Source of the DNA: Symbiodinium natans
Lineage: Eukaryota; Sar; Dinophyceae; Suessiales; Symbiodiniaceae
Direction: 5' to 3'
NCBI GenBank assembly: GCA_905221605.1
Contig: CAJNDS010002535.1
Span: 1,028,001-1,092,000 of the forward strand
Length of the DNA: 64,000 nt
Shown here: positions 10,052 to 18,240 of the stretch, in pieces
How positions within the stretch are numbered: position 1 is the stretch's first letter
Layout: each line of letters opens with the position of its first letter
The notes under the pieces: generated by a model
What the model saw: only the letters and a program-made list of their open reading frames with translations
The model's database searches: none
Told to the model about the DNA's origin: nothing
Made by a program: the position numbers and the translations under genes

Positions 10052-10525
10052 AGGGCCAAGGCCGCCCTCCACGTTGGGGGGCGGCGCTTAAGCCCTTTGA
10101 CCTCGATGGCACAAGCCGACCCAGATCGCGAGCCCGCCTCCCACAGCATGGGGGTCGGTAGCACCCATGATGGGCCCGGTACCGGAACACGTTCTCCTCG
10201 GGACCAGTACTGGTCCCTTTTAATAAAGTAACCCTAAACCTGAGGGCCCCTGTCCTTTCCAGGGCCAGCCTAGGACCCCCCACCGCAGCGTGCCCAAGGA
10301 CCAGGGGGCCTCAGGCCAGGCAGGGTGGGTGCTCAAAAGTCAGTTTTACCCCCTTGGACCCCCTGACCCCCCTGGACCCCCTTGGCCCTCCTGGCCTTTG
10401 TGGCCTTCCTCTGGCCCACGTGACGCCCCCCTGACCCCTTTCACCCCCTTGACCCGCTGCCCTTTTGGCCCCCTCTGGCCCCCTCCTGACCACACACCGG
10501 CCCCGGGGACCTCTATATTACCTTT
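10052..10525. other. GC-rich interval without a supported gene
   Basis: The left half is mixed unique sequence. From about 10347 to 10500 it is a decayed repeat of CCCCCTGACCCC/CCCTTTGG-type words, which creates Pro-rich and Gly-rich frames on the two strands. These frames look repeat-driven. Confidence 0.5.
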
Positions 10526-11224
10526 TTGTTGAGCGTACCACATGCAGTCTATCGGCTGTTGGATGCCCACCCAAATGAGACTATCCGGTGGTGGCCCAGT
10601 GCCAGGCGAGAAGTTCTGGCAATGAGCTACGCAGCACCGTGGTTGTTCTATGATGCCGGAGCGCCATTAGCTACCACAATTTTTGCTACCGATGCAATGG
10701 GACACAGCGAAGTTGATGCAGGCGGTTATGGGATCACAGTTCGTGATGTTTCAAGGGCGGCAATCGAACAAATTTTAGAATACGGGGAATCGCAGGGCCG
10801 TTCTGTGTCTCGACTTTCTGGAGATTTCACGGGTTTGAAATTCCCCGAGCGGCCGATTAAAGCTTCCGAGCCTTTTTCACTACTACCAAATGAGATATTC
10901 CAAGACGAGGAAAAGGCTAGGTGGCTTCCAATGGCTTGGGGACGCTGGAAAACAGTGGATCACATCACGCTTGGTGAAGCCAGAGCTGTCGTGAGATTAG
11001 CCCGACTGCTTAGTGTGAGACCGTCTGCGCGCAGGCACTTTGTCATCATTGACCACAGTGAGGTTCGCCCCAATCTCCAAAATCAACCAGAGGGGAATAA
11101 TCAGGGGCCCATTGTCCTCCCTAATCAACGTCCCTTTCTCTGTAATCTTCATAGCCACACTACCAAGCGCGCTTTGCATCCGGCAGACATTCCCATGGAA
11201 AAGGCGTTCGCGCAAGATGCGTAG
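10526..11224 (+). pseudogene. RNase H domain fragment of a retroelement reverse transcriptase
   Basis: This 232-codon frame carries an RNase H-like pattern: TTIFATDAMG with Asp56 (strand 1, followed by GGYGI), LGEARAVVRLARLL with Glu151 in a helix, and HFVIIDHSEV with Asp176. This D-E-D order and spacing fits the RNase H that follows the reverse transcriptase in DIRS-like elements. A GRWKTVDHIT lead-in to the Glu helix is also typical of that group. After residue ~180 the reading loses resemblance and stops, so the frame is probably shifted there. No reverse transcriptase fingers/palm precede it within the window, because upstream sequence is a Pro-rich repeat. I call it a broken fragment, possibly of the same element class as 2253-5232. 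Confidence 0.55.
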
Positions 11225-11519
11225 CAGCTGTATCCACCAAGGCCACCCTCTTCTTCTCCCACAGCCTGTGTTAGGGCTGTCGAGCAGAGCCGTGTTGGGC
11301 TCCGGCATGTGACTGTGCACACGCGATCTATGACCCTCAGTGCTCTCACTCGGCCCGAGGGCCCGGTTGCGAGAAACACAACCACTTCACTGTGCGGCAT
11401 ATGTGCCCAAGCCACAGTGCGGAAACTTGAATGCTGATCTGTGAGACATTGATTACAACCTACTCCTGATACAAGCTACGGATGGCTGTTTCGGGTGCGG
11501 TGACCGCTTACCCTGAAAT
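11225..11519. other. Junction between two retroelement fragments
   Basis: No recognisable gene. The sequence lies between the end of the + strand RNase H fragment and the 3' end of the - strand LINE. It may include the LINE 3' untranslated tail. Confidence 0.4.
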
Positions 11520-12342
11520 TCAGTGAACGGTCACAGCGCCTGCGCGTTGACACAGGACAAAGTAACAGCACGTCTGCATGATTTGAAGCTGCGCCTCTGT
11601 TGCCTGCTTAGGAAGTTGGTTGTCATCAGTCCATATCCATAGGTCGCCCACCCGAAGGATGGCCTGGTAGTGACCTGAGTTCAATGTGGGGGTGAATGAT
11701 GACTGAGATACGGAATCGTATCCGTCTGCATAAAGGATGCATCCCTCCCCAGAAAGTGGGGGACACGTACTTGGCCTTCAGCTAAGGAGATTGCACGCAC
11801 ATTTTTGCTTATCCCCTCCGGCGTCAGCACATATCTCCCCAATTGAAACCCTACTATGTCTGGCACTGTGGTTAGTGCCTGCAGTCCCCTCTCACCAAAA
11901 GCCCATTGCTCCACGCAGTCCTGCAAGCGCACTTCACCCCTTAGGTTTGGAATGCAGAGAGGTAGAGAGAAAGTGTTACAATTTGCTTCAAGGGTGACTT
12001 GACCAGCCTCCCCTTCCTCACGGGCTTCCCATTCCCCAAGGTACGCCTGTATCGAGTGCAGTCGAATGAGATGAGTGATGAGCTCAAGCGCATCATGCTG
12101 CTGATCGGGCTGCTTCCACTGCCTCATCAAGACTTGCCATGGCATGGTGGAGCGTAGCGCGACCTTCTTTGGTCGTCGGCCTAAGGGCCCTGGTCTCATC
12201 ACCTGCAGCGCAGTTAACCAGGCGTGTGGAAGATTAGTGAGAGGGAGGAATCTGTGCAGGTGCGTGAACGCTAAGGCAACGGAATTGATGTAACAGTGAT
12301 TGCTTGTGTTGGAGAGAACGAGGCGGGCCTCTTTCTCAGTCA
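11520..12342 (-). pseudogene. USP-family (C19) deubiquitinase-like domain of LINE copy 1
   Basis: The reading SNTSNHCYINSVALAF is a USP Cys box, with the catalytic Cys codon at about 12293-12295. It is followed by QQHDALELITHL (the Gln-Gln-Asp box) and DIVGFQLGRY (the box normally ending Arg-Phe). The frame used up to here stops at 11681. After a one-frame change near 11720 the downstream reading gives NSGHYQAILRV with the catalytic His, then WIWTDDNQL with the Asp, ending at a stop at 11520. So the Cys-His-Asp set of a ubiquitin-specific protease is visible in the right order and spacing (~240 codons). A USP would remove ubiquitin from target proteins. Its role in a LINE (for example protecting the retroelement protein or RNP) is inference. 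The frame of the Cys box is open a further ~300 codons upstream, to 13243. Confidence 0.65.
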
Positions 12343-13243
12343 CCTGATGAACTTCTCGACTCGCTGCGCTGCTGGTTGCCTTTGTTGGCGTTCCTTTTTG
12401 ACTCGGATGCCCCCCACCATCATGGCCGCCAGACCGCACAGCTTCTCCATCTCCGTGTATATGCTGTCGCACGCCGCTCCTCTGTATCCCACGGTCAGCA
12501 TGAAGGTCACCACCTTTCGTTGCGGCGCCTTGTCGAACTTGCGGGTTGCGTGGAAGCGGAGTATGCATTCTGGTTGAGCCTGGATAAGCTGCACCAGTCC
12601 CGCCAGTGTCTGTAGAACTTGCTGTTGCGTCAGTCCTGGCTTGGCCAACGGCTTGAGACAGCTGGACTTCTCGTCCCACCACGTGTAGTTCCAAAGGAGG
12701 TTCTCGGGTTGCTCCTGACACCACTCGAGCTTCAGCGCCTTCTGCCTTGCTTCCTCTGTTTGCACTAGCTTGGTCAGACGATGCTGCATTTCGCCCAGCA
12801 TGCCAAGCACCAGGCTCGTCCGGAGAGGCATGGTCAGCTGATCCGGATTGTTGGACTTGGTGTCCTGCCACTTCTTGGAGGCTTCCAGGAGCTGTGGCAC
12901 CACTGTGCCCTGACTGGTTTGCGTGTGTAGGACAATCGCGCTTTCCGACCTCATTCTCGCCAGCTCGTCTTCCAGACGTAGGCTCAAATGGGCCAGCTGG
13001 AGGGTCAGCTGTTGCGTCTGCCCTGCTGTGAGAGTCAGTTCCTGCTCTCTTTCCCAGCCATTCCGACTGTGATAGCGCGGCGGACCTGTTGGACCCCTTC
13101 CATTCTGAGACTGGAAGTCGTGTCTGGGCCGCTTGCCTCTCATATCCGGCACCATCTCCGGACTCCTCGGCCTCGAAGAACGCGGGCTGGCTTGCTGACC
13201 CCATTGCCCTCCATATTGCCGCCACCTCCGGATGCATGGCCAT
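11681..13243 (-). other. Second long open frame running across the helical ORF into the USP domain
   Basis: The frame that encodes the USP Cys box is open from an ATG at 13243 for 520 codons. Its last ~204 codons from the catalytic Cys are the USP part. The first ~300 codons overlap the helical ORF and translate into a low-complexity, Gly/Ala/Ser/Arg/His-rich chain. A similarly open frame exists in copy 2. Whether this is translated, or open by chance because of base composition, cannot be told from sequence alone. Confidence 0.4.
12340..13155 (-). CDS. Helical domain ORF of LINE copy 1
   Basis: This is a 271-codon frame from an internal Met. After a basic, Pro/Arg-rich start it becomes strongly helical (LRLEDELARMRSES, MLGEMQHRLTKLVQTEEARQ, a LTQQQVLQTLAGLVQLIQAQ helix, and FHATRKFDKAP). 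It is homologous along its length to the 339-codon frame at 28577-29596 of copy 2, although the two are quite diverged. Both end with a stop at equivalent positions just before the USP Cys box, which lies in the -1 frame. Shared sequence conservation shows this frame, rather than the overlapping Gly/Ala/Ser-rich frame, encodes a folded domain. Function unknown. Confidence 0.6.
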   Translation of the reverse strand: MVPDMRGKRPRHDFQSQNGRGPTGPPRYHSRNGWEREQELTLTAGQTQQLTLQLAHLSLRLEDELARMRSESAIVLHTQTSQGTVVPQLLEASKKWQDTKSNNPDQLTMPLRTSLVLGMLGEMQHRLTKLVQTEEARQKALKLEWCQEQPENLLWNYTWWDEKSSCLKPLAKPGLTQQQVLQTLAGLVQLIQAQPECILRFHATRKFDKAPQRKVVTFMLTVGYRGAACDSIYTEMEKLCGLAAMMVGGIRVKKERQQRQPAAQRVEKFIR

Positions 13244-13840
13244 GTTCGGCTACGTTTGCCGAGTCAGTGACTAGGGGTGCGGTGTCCGCGTACCCTTCCA
13301 GGCGATGTGTCCTTGCTTGGGCCAGAAGCATCCACTGAAGGATCACGGGACAAGTGGTCGCGTGCGCACTCGCTTGGTATTTCTTTACATCGTGGTGGCA
13401 ATACGGACATTCCTCCTTTATCTTAGGCGCAAACCGCTTGGCTTGCTGCTTAGCCGCTTGGTTGTGAGCCCAGACCTGTCCATGCATTCGTGCATAGTGC
13501 TGAGTGAGAGATCTGCTAGAGGGCATGTGTCGGGAGCAAAGCGCACAGCGATCACTCAGGTGAGTGGACACCTGCTCAGGCGGGCTCTGCCCCGAATTGA
13601 GGGCCTCGCTCCAATCTGCATGATTGAAGGCACGCTCCTGCTTCGGCACATCGTAAGGAGGCATAGTGAGTTCATGCCCTTTGTGTTGCAACAGTTCGGC
13701 TCGAACACAAGCAAGTTGAGTAAGGACCGGACAGTGTCTCGCATGATGTTTTGCTCTGGTGCCATTGCAGAAGGCCTCTGCTCCACACATCCTGCAGCCT
13801 GACGTGGCAACATGTCCCGCATATTTGGTCTGCAGATGTC
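13140..13840 (-). pseudogene. Zinc-finger region of LINE copy 1
   Basis: An open frame (Met at 13790, readable from about 13840) contains three Cys/His modules: C-R-M-C followed by HHARHC, then CALCSRHMPSSRSLTQHYARMH (C2H2 type), then CPYCHHDVKKYQASAHATTC (C2HC type). The order matches the fingers C445-H461, C532-H553 and C579-C596 of copy 2. Such fingers follow the reverse transcriptase in many LINE proteins and bind nucleic acid. The frame ends at 13140 in a low-complexity tail and the homologous reading moves into the frame of the helical ORF. Confidence 0.6.
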
Positions 13841-13900
13841 CAGGAGCATGGAAGCTGAGTCACCAAGCCTTTGCCAAGCAACGGGTGGGATGCATGTTTT

Positions 13901-14091
13901 TGGGGCCCAAAGGGAAAGGCTACGAGTCACGAAATCATCCCTTGGCCAACATGTTGTCAATGTTTGAAAGCTTCAAGTCACACGAGATGACAAGAGCATA
14001 GCACAGCAGACACATGTTCTTTTGCTTGAGTTGGAAGAAAGGTCTGAGCCCGCCGTGCCCATGTACCCCGTGCGCTGATTGAGGTTTTCTC
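13901..14091. other. Junction of LINE copy 1 and copia element
   Basis: Short interval between the truncated 5' side of the - strand LINE and the first ATG of the + strand copia gag. No target duplication or terminal repeat could be recognised. Confidence 0.4.
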
Positions 14092-15837
14092 TTGAAGGCA
14101 TCAGGTGGACAGAGCATGGCCCAGTCAGCAGCAAGTCCAGATGCAAGCCTGGAACAACAGGTTATGAGCATCCAAGGCTCAGCTGCGCAGGGCTCCGCTG
14201 TCATGAATGGCACCTCAAGTACCAATGGGTATGGTGCGACGAATTCGAGCCCGATCCCGCCGCCACCTCGTGAAGATGAACAACAAGTTGAAGCTTCGGG
14301 ATCGGGGAGGGCAAGTGGAAAAGGGCTAGAGGCACGGGATGGTGAAGTGGATGCTGGACGGAGCGCAGTGGTGAGTCCAGAAGTAGAAGCTTCGGGTGGA
14401 CAGACGGAGCCAATACGCCCCGTGGACTACGACGTCGCCTACGCGGAGACCGCTGTGTTTCAAGGAGCAGAATACTTCACGCCGAGATCGCGGACATCTA
14501 TGGCACCATGGGGACCAATCTCCCAGTTGGAAACGTTGCCATCAGGATGGTCGTGGATCTCAAGGGTGGGAGCACGGATTATGGGGGCAATTGGCTCCAA
14601 TGAGCTGGTGCCGAGTCCTTTGGCATCCCCACCTCGACAGGGAAGCGCGCCCTCTACAACAACGCCTCCGAGGCAGAGGACAAGGGGTCAAAACCCAACC
14701 CCGCCGTCGTCAAGTGGACTGTCAGTGGAGGCGGTGCAAGCTGAGGTGCAACGTCAGCTGGGTCCTTTGTAGGATCGACTGGAGATGGCTGAGCAACGAA
14801 ATAGCATGTTGGAGAACCAGCTGAGGCAGCAAAGGACGGCAGTTCAAGCACCCGCTAACGCCTCGAGAGCAAGCCTGGAGATACCACCCAAGGCAGATTC
14901 CTCTGCGTGGTCTTCGATGCTGGGTCTTCCTCGCCCCGACGCAGCCCTACCCCCAAGCCTGCCTCGCGGAACTTCAAAGTGCTCAAGGGTTAAGCGCCGG
15001 TCCTCCTGGAGAAGTTCAAGGCTTCAAGAATCACGAGGCGTTCACCAAAAAGAACCACATCATCCTGGAGGAATAGGAGGGAGTTTGGCTTCGGTTGCGG
15101 AAGAGACAGTCGGGGTCATTGGTCAGCCGTCTAAAGACCAGATGACCCGGGAGGCATTTCGACGTGACCCAGTTCTGGGAAGAGAAGGCTCGAGCGCTCA
15201 CCATGGCCATCACGGCGGAGGTACTGGGAGTTTCGAGGGTGTTTACGATGGCAACGCTAAGCATCAAGATGGTGGTCTCCCACGGCAGCAACAGCCGTAT
15301 GGGGACACCGAGGCTGAAACTGCAGGAGGGCGAGGTCTTTTGGGGTCTTTGTTCTCGAGGAGCAGGGGACGATCGCCATCACCGCCGCCCGACCATGGAA
15401 GTTTAACGTCTACGCCTGTGATCGAGGCCATAGCCCGGGGAGTCCGGCAACTACAGGAGCTCCAGCAGCGCAATCTTCAAGAAGCACGTGGAGCAGAATC
15501 TCCTGGAGGAACAGAGACGGTGAAAGCCCGGGCTGCAAGCTTTGCTGGGATTGGCGAGCCCTGGAACCAAGGACGCACCACTGGTCTTCCAAGACTGGAT
15601 CGAGGTGATCTCCACCGGGATGAAGGACTTGAGCGAAAACAGTGGGGCTTGGTGGGAGGCAGTTCTTCGCACGGTCGAAGAATCGTACGCCAAGTGGCTG
15701 GGAGCCACGCAGCTGGAGCGCCTGATGATCCAGCCGGAGAACGCGGACTATGCGGTGAAAGGAAGGTGGACAAGGGTCAATGCCAGGGCATGTCAGTTGC
15801 TTCTCAACGCGGTGCCGGAGGGTTCGCTGGGACCTAA
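14092..15837 (+). pseudogene. Copia gag, N-terminal half
   Basis: The frame from 14092 is open for 226 codons to a TAG at 14770-14772, and the same frame reopens directly (DRLEMAEQRNSMLENQLRQQ, a coiled-coil-like stretch). It contains FTPRSRTSMAPWGP and a Pro/Ser/Arg linker. Around 15340-15530 the same frame reads SLFSRSRGRSPSPPPDHGSL and then IARGVRQLQELQQRN, a short helix conserved in this gag type. Between ~14900 and ~15330 the reading is scrambled by indels. From about 15540 the homologous reading is in the next frame. The structural protein would have packaged the element RNA. Confidence 0.6.
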
Positions 15838-16340
15838 TCGCGAGGAGGGCAACGCAGGATGTCACTCAGCTGATGTTCCGGTTGTTCGTGCTGTATCAGC
15901 CGGGAGGATCATCGGAGCGTGGGCGCACCTTGGCACAGCTGCAAACGCCACCCCAGGGCACCACTGTCGTGGAGACGCTGGAAATCTTGCGTGGTTGGCC
16001 TCGACATCTACGCCGGTGCCAACAACTGGGGATGAGTGCCCCGGATCCAACGGTCCTGGCAAAGGGCGTGGACATGGCCACGTCGAAGGTCATATCAGGG
16101 AGCCCGGACGCCCACTTTCGGACGCAGCTCCTTCGAACCTCTTTGCGACTGGATGCAAAGCCTACACTTCGCAACGTGGAGGACTACCAGAGGCACCTGC
16201 AGGCGGAGGTAGAGCAGATGGCAGCTGCATATGGACGCCAATCCAAAGATCAGGGCAACCTCCACGTCGTCTGGTCCAGGCCAAACAACAACAGCGCCGC
16301 CTTCGTCACCTACGCCGTCATCTGGAAAAGACAACAATGA
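15542..16340 (+). pseudogene. Copia gag core (capsid-like) split over two frames
   Basis: The frame from 15542 gives LVFQDWIEVISTGMKDLS, WWEAVLRTVEESYAKWL and RLMIQPENADYAVKGRWTRV up to about 15822. The homologous reading then passes to the frame of 15780-16340: QDVTQLMFRLFVLYQPGG, VVETLEILRGWPRHLRRCQQ, FRTQLLRTSLRLDAKPTL and VEDYQRHLQAEVEQMAAAYG. The tryptophan-rich helical start and the YQPGG turn are features of dinoflagellate copia gag as I know it. One base-level indel explains the frame change. Dead copy. Confidence 0.6.
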
Positions 16341-16393
16341 GACATCGTGTAGGTACTTTGTGAAGGCTTCGGGATGCAGAAGGAAAGCATGAT

Positions 16394-17640
16394 TTGGCCA
16401 GTTTCTCCAAGGATCAACGCATGAAAAAGTGTCTGGCGTGTGGCGCTGAAGGTCACAGAGCACGAGAATGCCCAACGAAGGGAGGTGCAAAGCGACTGCC
16501 TGCCAAGCGAGAGGAAGGGCCAGAACGTTCTCCAGATCGTCCTCAACTACAACCTTCTAACCCGAAGATCGCTGAGATGCAGACTGCAGTCGCCGAGGGG
16601 ATCCCTTCGTCCTCATCCAGCACGATTACGTCATCAACTGGGTCGTCAATGCCATCCTCAGCAACGAATGCGGGTGGCACCGAAGGTGTACAAACCACAC
16701 CTGGAGAGCCTGTATGGACCTTGGGCAACTTGATGCAAGCGGCCCAGCAGGTGATGATGGCTAAGAGTGCCGGGGAAAGGGGCGACATGAAGCTCAAGGC
16801 GGTGAAGGTTGTCGAGCTGAACGCGACCAACATTCAAGGGAGCTCGGAACCAATGGCTCTTGCTGACACAGGAGCAACGCACCCCTTACGTCGTCCACAT
16901 TCAGAAGAGGAATGGGAACAAAGTGCGTGGGTTAATGTAATTCTGGCCGGCGGCGAGCAGGTGAAGATGAAGATGAATACCGCAGGCACACTGTTGTTGG
17001 GTGCTGAGGAGTTATCCGGGGACGCCGCTTCGAATGCCATCGTTCCGGTGGGTGAGCTGGTGAAGACCCTGGGGTATCGATTGGAGTGGGGGCCGTCGAG
17101 TTGCCACCTGGTGGGCCCAGATGGGACCATTGTGCGCTTGTCAACCAAGGAAGGTTGCCCTCATATCTCCGAGGCTCGGGCTTTGGAACTCATCTCGAAG
17201 ATCGAAAGGAAGAAGCTGGACCAGTTCACCACGGAGGCCAGGGTGCAGGCGATGGCAAGGACGTTGGACAAGTCATGGTTTGACTACTTGAGCGAGGCCT
17301 GCTATGGACATTCGGGCCAAGAGGACCGGGCGGTGAGTGCGGCCCCGTTCTTGAAGGGCATCCCGGAGGAGGCGTTGTATGGCTTGGCAGCGGATGTGGA
17401 GAATGAGGACGGATGGGAGATCTTGAAGAAGCTGACCTTCCTCAACCGCAGGCAACGCCGACGATTGTGGACCTCGAGGAGTTGGGTGGTCCACCTCTTC
17501 GCTGGGAAGAAGAAGAAGGACGTGTTCAGTTGGCTAAACGATGGAGACCGAGTCCTCTTGGAGCTGGACGCGAGGTCGCAAGCGCACAATTTGTTGGAGG
17601 ATAGTCTGTGGCGGGCACTGTCGTGGGCGGCATCGCAAGA
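16394..17640 (+). pseudogene. Copia zinc knuckle, aspartic protease and first half of methyltransferase-like domain
   Basis: The open frame starts with a CCHC knuckle, C13-LA-C16-GAEG-H21-RARE-C26, which binds RNA. After a Ser/Thr-rich linker it has ALADTGATHPL with Asp157-Thr-Gly159, the active site of a retroviral-type protease that would cut the polyprotein. Further on, WVVHLFAG (366-370) and VLLELD (388-391) resemble motifs I and II of cytosine-C5 methyltransferases. Around codon 412 (about 17630) the frame is lost and the domain continues in the frame of 17541-18272. The frame's own later codons, up to 17893, are out-of-frame. Confidence 0.65.
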
Positions 17641-18170
17641 TCGCGGCAATCATCGGGGGGCCACCTTGCAGGACCTTCAGCCGCCTTCGGTTCAGGGAGC
17701 CGGGGCCAACGCCAGTGCGATCTCGAGCAGAACCGTACGGCTGGCCGACGCAGTCGGCAGGGGAGAGAATGCAAGTGATACGGGACACCAAGCTGTTTGT
17801 GCGCATGCTCTGGCTTCATGCAAAATCGACAGCGGGAAGGCTGCAGAGCCTTGGTCGGAGGATGTCAATGTCGACGGTGGCGTTTGTCATTGAGCAGCCT
17901 CAAGATCCTCAGGAATACCTGCCCGCCACCGCTCCAAACTGGAGCGAGCTTCCGTCTTTCTGGGACACGGAGTTGTGGAAGGGATATTCAGCGGAGGCGG
18001 GGCTCACTGAAGTCAGCTTCGAGCAGGGCGCCTATGGACACAAAACCACCAAGCCGACGACATTGGGTACAAACTTGATGTCCCTGGCAGTACTCAGAGG
18101 GGGAAAGACGAACGGGGTCTTGGAGCCCTATGACCAGTCCTGTTTAGTACCCGCCAGCAATTCCAATGTG
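17630..18170 (+). pseudogene. Second half of C5-methyltransferase-like domain in copia pol
   Basis: In the frame open from 17541, IAAIIGGPPCRTFSRLR gives the Pro-Pro-Cys of C5-methyltransferase motif IV (Cys43 of that frame, codon at about 17667), and VAFVIEQPQDP (Glu118) sits where motif VI (ENV-like) is expected. PSFWDTELWKGY and GAYGHKTTKPTTLGTNLM follow. Together with HLFAG and LELD upstream this gives motifs I, II, IV and VI in order. Cytosine methyltransferase acquisition by dinoflagellate retrotransposons has been reported in the literature, which fits. Whether this diverged version ever methylated DNA is unknown. The reading ends in a TA microsatellite. Confidence 0.6.
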
Positions 18171-18185
18171 AAGTTGAAAATGATG

Positions 18186-18187
18186 AG

Positions 18188-18220
<33 letters not shown>

Positions 18221-18240
18221 TATATGTATATATACACACA
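18186..18240. repeat. (TA)n microsatellite
   Basis: About fifteen TA dinucleotides followed by TATGTATATATACACACA. It lies exactly where the copia reading stops and so may mark the truncation point. Confidence 0.9.

Larger units (their letters stand above)
11520..13900 (-). mobile_element. LINE retrotransposon, copy 1: 3' part with zinc fingers, helical domain and USP
   Basis: On the - strand the order is: Cys/His fingers (13840-13140), a helical ORF (13155-12340) and a USP-type deubiquitinase domain (12340-11520). The same order of modules occurs in copy 2 at 27707-31421, which also has an APE endonuclease, so this is the 3' part of a non-LTR element truncated at its 5' side, as is usual for LINEs. 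At least two frame changes make this copy nonfunctional as a single protein. The 5' limit near 13.9 kb is estimated from where coding resemblance stops. Confidence 0.65.
14092..18180 (+). mobile_element. Decayed Ty1/copia retrotransposon (gag to methyltransferase-like domain)
   Basis: The + strand shows, in order: gag N-terminus (14092-15530), gag core (15542-16340), CCHC zinc knuckle (16430-16475), aspartic protease DTG (~16862), and a C5-methyltransferase-like domain (17480-18130). Several frame changes and an in-frame TAG at 14770 break it. It stops at about 18175 against a TA microsatellite, before integrase, reverse transcriptase and RNase H. No LTRs were found. The order matches dinoflagellate copia elements as I know them. 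Confidence 0.7.
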
